Assembly: GCA_025765615.1 (NCBI GenBank)
Contig: JAIVFJ010000353.1
Coordinates: forward strand, 1-59,657
Source: Zopfochytrium polystomum
Lineage: Eukaryota; Chytridiomycota; Chytridiomycetes; Chytridiales; Chytridiaceae
Direction: 5' to 3'
DNA length: 59,657 nt
Part shown: positions 33,901 through 43,790 of the stretch, piece by piece
How positions within the stretch are numbered: position 1 is the stretch's first letter
How the letters are laid out: each line of letters starts with the position of its first letter
Position numbers and translations under genes: made by a program
Notes under the pieces: generated by a model
What the model was told of the DNA's origin: nothing
Databases searched by the model: none
The model's input: the letters and a program-made list of their open reading frames with translations, nothing else

Positions 33901-36176
33901 GAAGGAATGGGGACCAGTCCAACCCACAGCTCAGGATTTCCAATATCTTTCCTCCTCGTTGCATACCCCCGCTATGTCCACTGATCCAGATGTGGCACAT
34001 CCTGACGCTCTGTCTGACTCACAAGAAGACGATGTACCACCTGCAGAATCACAGGGGGGAGATCTACAGCCGGGTATGCTGTACGACGCTTCTGATTCTG
34101 AACCAGAGTCAATACCTGATGAACAGGAAATCCCTCCTAGGGAGCGCTCAACTTCCCCTGACATTCTAGCTTTGCCAGAGTCAACAGGGGAGGCAACAAA
34201 TCCCCCAATCATACCACGAGAGCCATCAGGTTTACGTGACTACCTGGCATTGAAGGCAAACCTTTGTAAACTACGAACAAAACCATCAATTGCCACAAGT
34301 CCTTCCACTTACAGTCAGAAAACACTCCGCGCTTTAACTGCAAGAATTCGTAAACTACGAATAGCACGGGGACAATTTCGTGAACTCTACCAAACGCTCA
34401 AAGCATACACTGTGCTTGAGCCGGAGGAAGTCACAGCATATCCAACAGAAAGGATCCACCAGCGGGACTTACCGCCACTCCCTGCTTCGCATAAAGAGGC
34501 CATGCGTTCTCCTTTTGCAAAGTATTGGAAGGCAGCTCAACTCTCAGAGATCAATTCGATCACGTCAAAGCATGTCTGGGACTTAGTGGCTCGACCTAAA
34601 GGGCGTAAGATACTCAAGCCCAAATGGGTTTTTTGCCTACAAGTTTGACAGTGAAGGGTACCTTGAACGCTTCAAGGCTCGCCTTGTTGGTCGGGGTTAC
34701 ACTCAGATCTTTGGTCAGGACTACAATGAGACCTTCTCCCCTGTCGTCCGCAGCTCCTCCATAAGGGCAATCCTTGCTATCTCGTTGCTGTTTGACCTCA
34801 TACTTGCAGGCCTTGATGTCGAAACCGCATACTTGAACGCCAAACTGGACATTGAAAACTTCATGGAACAACCAGAAGGCTTTGAGATACGTGGTGCAGA
34901 CGGGATACTTCTTGTCTGTTTACTCAGGAAGAGTCTGTACGGACTGCACCAGTCTGGTCGACAGTGGTACAAAACAATCCGCGACTTCCTAGTAGAAATT
35001 GGATTTACGCAATTGAAGACTGACCACTGTGTCTTTGTTCAAAGGCACCCTGATGGAAAGGTCAAGACCATCATCACTCTATACGTAGATGACATCCTCA
35101 TCTTCAGTCACACTGAAGAAGAAATTGCCAAAATTCTTTCTCTGATCAAATCAAAGTTCAAAATCCGCGAGGACCTCAACCCAAAAGTTGCTGTTGGCAT
35201 CCAAGTTGAGAAAATCAAAGATGGAATCTTTATTGGACAGAAAAACTACACACAGCATGTCTTGGAGGAAGCAAACTACTGGTGTGACGATGAAGGCTTA
35301 CCTGTCAAAATCAAAGCAACTCCCATGTCCACGACATGGATGCACGATGTGGACTCTGGAAAACTTCCACAAAAAGAGTCGGAATACTTCCGAAGCACAC
35401 TCATGCAACTTGCTTACCTTGCAAACTTGACGCGCCCTGACATTGCGTATGCTGTGAATACACTTGCACAATACCAGTCCACTCCAACCCATTCAGATTC
35501 CCTTGCGCTTGACAGATTGCTGCGATATGTCCGCGCTACCTGGGATCATGGACTTTTCTACCAAAAGGGAGACTCCCAGATGACATGCATCACCAATGCA
35601 ACGCTCCCAGAGGTAGAGAAAGCTGCGGGTATTTCTTACCCAGAGTGGGATGAACCACATGGCTACGCTGATGCCAGCTATGCTGAAGAGGATGGACGCA
35701 AGTCGAGGTCAGGGCATGTGTTCATGCTTTGCGGGGGTGCTATTACATGGTACAGCAAGAAACAATCAGTTGTCGCTTTGTCCTCAACTGAGGCAGAATA
35801 CTTCTCCCTTACTGAGGCCATCAAAGAGGCAATCTGGCTACGAATGCTCTTCCAGGAGCTGGGTATGGATTTAAATAAGCCCACTACTGTTTATGAAGAC
35901 AATTGTTCAACCATAGCTATTGCTATGAATCCAATACACCATGGCCGGGTCAAACACTTTGACGTGAGGTTGCATTTCATACGGGACCACTTGGAGAAAA
36001 AGGAGGTTCAACTCATTCATTGCCCAACGGACAAGATGATTGCCGACCTTCTCACCAAAGCTCTTCCCGCAGCTCAACATGCAAAGCTTGCATCACTGAT
36101 GGGAATTTGCAGTCTCGCCGACCTCCAAGGTGTAAGCGTGGTGCCCACGCTCAAATCAGCACAACGCTTAGTCTAA
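30917..36176 (+). CDS. B-II gag-pol polyprotein (one frameshift)
   Basis: From ATG 30917 (MSSSTPKAVRF) in one frame: gag with zinc knuckle CDLHGIWVSHSREEC; protease HQVILDSGASRTMSP; integrase HHCC (HKKFGHLSLSSL, CVTCDVGKL). The DDE core has RLHTDAVPLP, SVRCDRGEIFKD and FNGLVERQVN. RT starts KPKWVF. An extra T (six instead of five) near 34630 shifts the frame. After it come YLERFKARLVGRGYTQ, LDVETAYLNAKLDIENFMEQPEGF and the catalytic YVDDILIFSHT. RNase H follows (GYADASYAEEDGRKS, LSSTEAEYFS, VYEDNCSTIAIA), ending LLTKALPAAQHAKL. All catalytic residues are present. The indel may be a sequence error in a homopolymer or a real inactivating change. gag and pol are in one frame, unlike the A family. 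Confidence 0.93.
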
Positions 36177-36330
36177 AGGCTCTCTCTGGCTTCTCCAGCT
36201 ACACTTGTGGGTTCATGCAGGTTTTCACAAGTGTAGGGGGGTACATGGGTGGGTTCGAGTCCCACTGCTTGGCTGGCATTGTTGGACAGCCATGTACTCC
36301 AGGAGAAACAGTTGCCCCCTCTCTTTCTAT

Positions 36331-36340
36331 TGCGGGGGTG
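36331..36340 (+). promoter_or_regulatory. Polypurine tract of B-II
   Basis: TGCGGGGGTG abuts the 3' LTR start TGTTGAG; the B-I counterpart is TGCAGGGGTG before 40924. A weak but correctly placed purine run. Confidence 0.55.
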
Positions 36341-37564
36341 TGTTGAGATTCGACCCACGGGGTACACTACGCCCGTTACTGATGATCCCTTTGAGAACTC
36401 CATCCAATCACATTGGATGGGGTGTTTGAAGGGCTCAGTAGATTCAATACTTGAATGGGGCGCTCGGAAGGGCTAATCTGTTCTCAATAAAAAGAGATAG
36501 GCAAAGGCGGCTGTTGTTCTAGCTTTGTTCATCCTACCGGTAGGAACAATGCAATTAGAACATGCACAAAAACGCGCAAACTACGCACTCTGCACATGTA
36601 ACACAGCACAGCAAGCATGCAGAAGCAGTGTACCACTGCCCCAGGCTCCGGAATTCCGCTCTCTGCACCGGAATTCCGCCCTTTTGCATCGGAATTCCGC
36701 TTCCTGATCTGGAATTCCTCTCTCTGCACCGGAATTCCGCTTCCTGATCTGGAATTCCAGCTTTCCTGCTGTGCTGTGCAATCTGAGCAATGCAACAGGC
36801 ATTTAGGAATCAGGGATTGCACCAATCACTGCATTTCTAAAAATGAGATAAAAACTGAGCTCACCAGAGATTGCACCAATCATTGGATTTCTAAAAACAA
36901 GGAAAAAAGCGGCTTGTTTCCCAAACAAGCTTCCTGATTTGGAAACAACCAAACCAATTTACAAGCAACTGTTTCTCAAACAAGCTGTAAATTGGTTCCT
37001 GGTGGTACTCAGCCCAGACAAAGTGCTCAGCCCAAGGTGGTACTCAGCCCTGGCTGGTACTCAGCCCTAGGTGGTGCACAGCCCAGGCTGGTACTCAGCC
37101 CTGGGTGGTGCTCAGCCCAGGCTGGTACTTAGCCCTGGCTGGTGCTCAGCCCTGAGTGATGCCCAGCCCTGGGTGGTACTCAGCCCTGGATGGGTACTTA
37201 GCCCAGGCTGGGGGTTGGTGCTCAGCCTGTTTTATCTCATTTCTGTGGCCTGCTCTGTGCAGCCCACTTCTCCCTCTGTTTTCTGATGGCTCCAACCTGC
37301 AGGAGTATAAAAGCAGCAACCTCTCACAGAGATCAAAAAAGGAATCCAACCCCCTCCTTGCTGCTTTGACAGAATCCAGTGCAAAACAAGCCACTCTCTC
37401 TTCCTCCATTTGCTCTCTCTTCCATCTCTGCCCACTCACTCCTCTCTCCTCTCTACATCCTCTCACTCCTCTCCCTTTTCCATCATCACTGCTCTCTCTC
37501 TCTCTCTCTCTCTCTTCATCCCCACACACACCAAGTCCCTCCAGTCCTGGGTGGGATTTCATCA
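36341..37564 (+). repeat. 3' LTR of B-II (1224 bp)
   Basis: Same length and, as far as I can read, same sequence as 29480-30703. Followed by the GCTAC target duplication. Confidence 0.95.
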
Positions 37565-40500
37565 GCTACTGAGACTGCCAAGATTGCACGTGAGGTGGCC
37601 GCTAAAGAACACCACCAAGCCTCTTGCGCAGCCTCTGAGGACTCTCCTCCCCACAAATGCTACAGGATGGATACTCCATCACCACCTCCTGAAGCAGAAG
37701 ACGTCGAAATGTTGGAGTTCAGTACTGAGGGTGCTGCGCGCCTTGCAGACACTTCAGCTCTGGACGACTTCCTTTCAGTAGAAAGGGCACTTGCGGCACG
37801 GGAGTTTGAAATTGGAACATGCCAGGCCGTTGAGGTGGAGGAGGAATTTGAAGTGGAACTCACAGTTACACTTCTTGACGGCAGAATGGATCCAGACTGG
37901 ATCACTGTCAACATTGTCTCAAACGTCGGCTACAAAGTGATGTACGAATCTGGGCGCTTCCTCTACCGCAACGTCACCTACCGCCGCATCTACGAGACTG
38001 CGCTGATGGCAAGACTTGCTGGCAGCCACCCACACCAGGTCATCCTTGACTCTGGGGCTTCCAGGACAATGTCGCCTTGTGAAGAGCACTTCACAAACTT
38101 GCGGCCCACCTCCCAGCAGATCAAAACAGCTGACGGCTTTACAACTGCCACTGGAGTGGGCGACTTCACCTTGTTCGTTAACGTAAGAGCTCTCATCATG
38201 AGGTACTTGCTCTATGTGCCAGAGTTCTCAGACACTCAACTCTCGGTTCAGCAAATCGTGCGGCAGACAGGTCACAACGTGACTTTCACAGCAGACACAG
38301 CCCTATTGAATCCTTGGGTACATGGTTCAGACTTTACCATTGCTGATAGGGACACAGGGAATGTCTATGTTGTGGACCCTTCTCTTCTGACAGGACATAA
38401 TGGTCTCGACAGGGCAGAACTTGGAAGGGACGCGCCGACTCCTTCGGGGGACGCCCCAGGTGAGTCGCAACTGCAAACTGCTCCTTTGCAAACTGCAACC
38501 CCAACTTTAAGTCAAACTGACCCAGACCCTTTACCAAACCCTCAGAACATTGAAGCAGTCCGAGCTCTTCACAAGAAATTTGGTCACCTGTCTTTATCTT
38601 CTTTGAAGCGTACTTGGTCAAATCTGAATAAAGTTGGTCATTCATTTTTCCTCATTCATGACATTCCCTGCGTGACATGTGATGTTGGGAAATTGAAAGC
38701 TTCGCCTATCCACTCCACTTCCAGACCAAACATCACACTGCTTGGTCGTTTACACACTGATGCTGTCCCACTGCCCGCACGTGGACACCATGGTGAAAAA
38801 CATTGGCAACTGGTTGTGGAAGAGTCAACCCGTTGGCTTGACATTGAGTTCCTCAACTCTTTGTCCGACGCGCCGACAAGATTCCGGTCTACGATCGAAA
38901 GGTTTGAACAACAACATGGCAAACATATCACATCTGTGCGCTGTGACAGGGGGGAAATCTTCAAAGATGGAGAATTCAAAACTTGGGCCAATACTCGGCA
39001 CCCTCCTATTGTTTTAGAACCTAGTCCTGCATTCACCAAGGAATTCAATGGGCTGGTAGAACGTCAGGTCAACATTCTCAAAGACATGGCACACTGCATG
39101 CTCTTAGAGTCACGATTGCCCCACTCTTTCTTTGTGTATGCAGTCCGCTACGCAGCATACATCAAGAACAGGGTTTACCACTCTTACACTAAGAAAACAC
39201 CTTACGAAGCTTGGCACGGTGAAAAGCCAAATGTTGATCACATCCGCACCTTTGGCTGTTTGGTTATCCACTGAATCCCAAAGGAAAAGCGAACGCTTAA
39301 ACATCCTGACAAAGGGGCGCCAGGCATATTCTTAGGGTATAAAGGAAACACTCTTCCAGTAGTCTACGACTTGAAAAGGGCAATCCTTGCTATCTCGTTG
39401 CTGTTTGACCTCATACTTGCAGGCCTTGATGTCGAAACCGCATACTTGAACGCCAAACTGGACATTGAAAACTTCATGGAACAACCAGAAGGCTTTGAGA
39501 TACGTGGTGCAGACGGGATACTTCTTGTCTGTTTACTCAGGAAGAGTCTGTACGGACTACACCAGTCTGGTCGACAGTGGTACAAAACAATCCGCGACTT
39601 CCTAGTAGAAATTGGATTTACGCAATTGAAGACTGACCACTGTGTCTTTGTGCAAAGGCACCCTGATGGAAAGGTCAAGACCATCATCACTCTATACGTA
39701 GATGACATCCTCATCTTCAGTCACACTGAAGAAGAAATTGCCAAAATTCTTTCTCTGATCAAATCAAAGTTCAAAATCCGCGAGGACCTCAACCCAAAAG
39801 TTGCTGTTGGCATCCAAGTTGAGAAAATCAAAGATGGAATCTTTATTGGACAGAAAAACTACACACAGCATGTCTTGGAGGAAGCAAACTACTGGTGTGA
39901 CGATGAAGGCTTACCTGTCAAAATCAAAGCAACTCCCATGTCCACGACATGGATACACGATGTGGACTCTGGAAAACTTCCACAAAAAGAGTCGGAATAC
40001 TTCCGAAGCACACTCATGCAACTTGCTTACCTTGCAAACTTGACGCGCCCTGACATTGCGTATGCTGTGAATACACTTGCACAATACCAGTCTGCTCCAA
40101 CCCATTCAGATTCCCTTGCGCTTGACAGGTTGCTGCGATATGTCCGCGCTACCTGGGATCATGGACTTTTCTACCAGAAGGGAGACTCCCAGATGACATG
40201 CATCACCAATGCAACGCTCCCAGAGGTAGAGAAAGCTGCGGGTATTTCTTACCCAGAGTGGGATGAACCACATGGCTACGCTGATGCCAGCTATGCTGAA
40301 GAGGATGGACGCAAGTCGAGTGCTATTACATGGTACAGCAAGAAACAATCAGTTGTTGCTTTGTCCTCAACTGAGGCGGAATACTTCTCCCTTGCTGAGG
40401 CCATCAAAGAGGCAATCTGGCTACGAATGCTCTTCCAGGAGCTGGGTATGGATTTAAATAAGCCCACTACTGTTTATGAAGACAATCGTTCAACCATAGC

Positions 40501-40759
40501 TATTGCTATGAATCCAATACACCATGGTCGGGTCAAACACTTTGACGTGAGGTTGCATTTCATACGGGACCACTTGGAGAAAAAGGAGGTTCAACTCATT
40601 CATTGCCCAACGGACAAGATGATTGCCGACCTTCTCACCAAAGCTCTTCCTGCAGCTCAACATGCAAAGCTTGCATCACTGATGGGAATTTGCAGTCTCG
40701 CCGACCTCCAAGGTGTAAGCGTGGTGCCCACGCTCAAATCAGCACAACGCTTAGTCTAA
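37565..40759 (+). pseudogene. B-I gag-pol, second part (one stop, two in-frame deletions)
   Basis: Continues gag at ATETAKIAREV, then protease (ILDSGASRTMSP) and integrase (CVTCDVGKL, RCDRGEIFKD, FNGLVERQVN). A TGA after RTFGCLVIH (39272-39274) replaces an Arg codon of B-II. About 960 coding bases present in B-II are missing after VVYDLK, fusing the integrase tail directly to the RT segment AILAISLLFD in the same frame. YVDDILIF is kept. In RNase H a further 30 bases (RSGHVFMLCGG region) are missing, again in frame. The RT lacks its N-terminal fingers part, so it should be inactive. Confidence 0.9.
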
Positions 40760-40923
40760 AGGCTCTCTCTGGCTTCTCCAGCTACACTTGTGGGTTCATG
40801 CAGGTTTTCACAAGTGTAGGGGGGTGCATGGGTGGGTTCGAGTCCCACTGCTTGGCTGGCATTGCTGGACAGCCATGTACTCCAGGAGAAACAGTTGCCC
40901 CCTCTCTTTCTATTGCAGGGGTG

Positions 40924-42035
40924 TGTTGAGATTCGACCCACGGGGTACACTACGCCCGTTACTGATGATCCCTTTGAGAACTCCATCCAATCACATTGGA
41001 TGGGGTGTTCGAAGGGCTCAGTAGATTCAATACTTGAATGGGGCGCTCGGAAGGGCTAATCTGTTCTCAATAAAAAGAGATAGGCAAAGGCGGCTGTTGT
41101 TCTAGCTTTGTTCATCCTACCAGTAGGAACAATGCAATTAGAACATGCACAAAAACGCTCAAACTACGCACTCTGCACATGTAACACAGCACAGCAAGCA
41201 TGCAGAAGCAGTGTACCACTGCCCAATGCTCCGGAATTCCGCTCTCTGCACCGGAATTCCGCACTCTGCATCGGAATTCCGCTTCCTGATCTGGAATTCC
41301 AGCTTTCCTGCTGCTGTGCAATCTGAGCAATGCAACAGGCATTTAGGAATCAGGGATTGCACCAATCACTGCATTTCTAAAAGTGAGATAAAAACCGAGC
41401 TCACCAGAGATTGCACCAATCATTGGATTTCTAAAAACAAGGAAAAAAGCGGCTTGTTTCCCAAACAAGCTTCCTGATTTGGAAACAACCAAACCAATTT
41501 ACAAGCAACTGTTTCTCAAACAAGCTGTAAATTGGTTCCTGGTGGTACTCAGCCCAGACAAAGTGCTCAGCCCAAGGTGGTACTCAGCCCTGGCTGGTAC
41601 TTAGCTCTGGCTGGTACTCAGCCCTGAGTGATGCCCAGCCCTGGGTGGTACTCAGCCCTGAATGGGTACTTAGCCCAGGCTGGGGGTTTGTGCTCAGCCT
41701 GTTTTATCTCATTTCTGTGTCCTGCCCTGTGCAGCCCACTGCTCCCTCTGTTTTCTGATGGCTCCAACCTGCAGGAGTATAAAAGCAGCAACCTCTCACA
41801 GAGATCAAACAAGGAATCCAACCCCCTCCTTGCTGCTTTGACAGAATCCAGTGCAAAACAAGCCAATCTCTCTTCCTCCATTTGCTCTCTCTTCCATCTC
41901 TGCCCACTCACTCCTCTCTCCTCTCTCCATCCTCTCACTCCTTTCCCCTTTTCCATCATCACTGCTCTCTCTCTCTCTCTCACTCTTCATCCCCACACAC
42001 ACCAAGTCCCTCCAGTCCTGGGTGGGATTTCATCA
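40924..42035 (+). repeat. 3' LTR of B-I (1112 bp)
   Basis: Four GGAATTCC units instead of five or six and fewer ACTCAGCCC repeats than B-II. Differs from the 27062 LTR by these repeat counts and scattered substitutions. Followed directly by A3 sequence (GTGACTGCAGG). Confidence 0.93.
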
Positions 42036-42394
42036 GTGACTGCAGGTGCACTCTCGGCTGGGAGTGACGTGGGTGGCGCAACCAAAGGCCCCGGGCCATA
42101 CCGACCCAGCAGGAGCTAGTGTGGCATGGACCCAAGTCAGAAGGGATGGATGCCTGTTTGGAGAGCCCATTCCGTAAGGAATACCACCAGGGGAGATTGG
42201 TCCCTTGGCGCCTGACGTTATGCAAGGGGGAAAGTGCGGAAGGTGGGCTGTGGAGAAAGGAAGAGAGGGAGGACTCTCTGGCACAGGGTGTCCCGATCCG
42301 CATGGTGCAGAAGGCTCACCTGCCAATGATTTTTCTATTTTCTTTTTCTGCATCCTAATACTCACAAACACCTCTGTAATTTTAAGATATGGGA
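42036..42394 (+). other. A-family GC-rich block (putative retained intron), A3 copy, 3' part
   Basis: About 90% like 26015-26355 of A2 by eye. It includes the GCATGGTGC-AGAA-GGCTCACC motif and the pyrimidine-rich run to CTGTAATTTTA, where the Helitron begins. Confidence 0.8.
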
Positions 42395-42508
42395 AGGCTA
42401 CGCCTTACCACCTCGCCCGCGAGGATATTTGTAATCCAGCACCCCAGAGGGGAGCTGGATTAAACTTGGTTAAACTTTATTTTTGCAACTTCTGCATTGC
42501 CGATACAA

Positions 42509-43790
42509 TTATTGATCCAGCAAGATAGAAAGAGTATCCAATCTTTGACCTTCTGCCAACCTTTTTTGGAACCCTGGACTCTCCCAGAGTGATGACACCC
42601 TGTCATTCAGAAATCCCTTCACCATGAGGCCAGCCACATTTTTCACACGTGACAGCACCACAAACGTGAGCCCAGTTGGTTGTTCTTTGGAGCCAATGTC
42701 AACATAAGCAGAAGCAAGTGTTTGCCCTTGACTCTTGTGAATTGTCATGGCATAGGCCAGCCTCAAGGGCAACTGTGTACGTGTTCCTCCATTAGTGCCA
42801 GGAGAGATAGCCACATTTTTCTCATGTCCCTCAACACCGTCGTCAAAAGAGGGACCAGGAGCAGCATATTGGTCCATTTCATCCAACACAAACAGCGGCA
42901 TTGCAGCAATGTCAGATCCAAAAACTATATCTTGGACAGTACCAAGTGCACCATTTGTAAGCCCAACATGCTTCCATATATTTGATGTTAGGGCAACCCT
43001 TGCCCCAATGGCAATGTAAATGAAATTCTCGAAGTTTTGAAAGTCCTTGGAATCCTTTCTTCTTGCATCTTCAGGATTATTGAGTGCAGTTACCCAAACA
43101 ATTGGAGAGCGAAGCTGCTGCAGCTGGGCGTGGTTATGCTCCTCAACTGCAGAGTTTGTGAAGAATAAATGCACTGAATCCCGAAATTGGTTTTGGTAAA
43201 TCTCACGTGCACCAGCCCTTTCATAACTGCAGTTGTTCATAACAAATCTCCAGGGATCTATTGTCATGATGCCATTGCGCGATGCCCTCAAGAGGTCAAC
43301 AAAAGTTGCTTGGTTCGGGTCATGGCCAACAACCTGCTGACGATGGATTGTTGTGAGGTGCGCAGTCTTGTTGAAAAGTTTATAGGAATGATAACCAGCC
43401 TTTCCTTGGTCTGTTTTTGCACCAGTGCCATTAAATAACGGAGTACCTCCAACTGGAGGTATCTGAGCCAAGTCTCCTACCAACAGGATAGAAAGGCCCC
43501 CCGAATGGCACATCTGGCTTAACAAATGCCTGCCTCAAGTGTGAGTCCATCTTGCCCATGATTTCGCAGCTGACCATTGAGTATTCATCCACAATGAGCA
43601 GCCTCACATTGCGAAAAACCTGCTGAAGATTTCCAAGCTGTTTTCCTGAGATCAAGCCACTCCTCTTTGATCCTCGTACATCAAGCTTAAATAGAGAGTG
43701 TAAAGTTGTTCCTCCAATGGCAAACACAGCTTTAGCTGTGAAGGCTGCACGAACAACTTCATTTTGCAAAAACCTGCTGGACAGAGGCAT
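42509..43790 (-). pseudogene. Helitron PIF1-like helicase, Walker A region missing
   Basis: 43790-43431 has AFTAKAVFAIGGTTLHSLFK and Walker B LLIVDEYSMV. A one-base shift in a run of six C/G near 43500 leads to the frame 43525-42509. That frame has LLVGDLAQIPPVGG, YAMTIHKSQGQTLASAYVD and FVVLSRVKNVAGLMV (C-terminal SF1B motifs). The Gly-rich Walker A loop that should precede is absent: the upstream frame (43992-43759, LLKLYMKRDMNAS) runs almost directly into the later part, so a deletion removed it. No ATPase activity is expected. Confidence 0.9.

Larger units (their letters stand above)
29480..37564 (+). mobile_element. Copia-type retrotransposon B-II, nearly intact, nested in B-I
   Basis: Two 1224-bp LTRs (29480-30703 and 36341-37564) look identical by eye. 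The target duplication GCTAC is perfect (29475-29479, 37565-37569). A single gag-pol frame runs from 30917 and is broken only by one extra T in a T-run near 34630. This is the youngest insertion in the nest and the only copy close to coding-competent. Confidence 0.96.
27062..42035 (+). mobile_element. Copia-type retrotransposon B-I (long LTRs), split by B-II
   Basis: 5' LTR 27062-28187, first coding part 28188-29479, interrupted by B-II (29480-37564), second coding part 37565-40923, 3' LTR 40924-42035. The outer flanks do not match (AGTCT left, GTGAC right), and the two sides belong to different A elements. B-I is therefore probably a recombinant of two B insertions. Apart from the B-II insertion, its reading frame is broken by one TGA (after RTFGCLVIH) and carries two in-frame deletions relative to B-II. 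Confidence 0.88.

Noticed and set aside
36200..36340. Plus-strand frames after the B-II pol stop
   Set aside because: Non-coding tail between RNase H and the polypurine tract; the same stretch follows B-I pol with substitutions that do not preserve codons.
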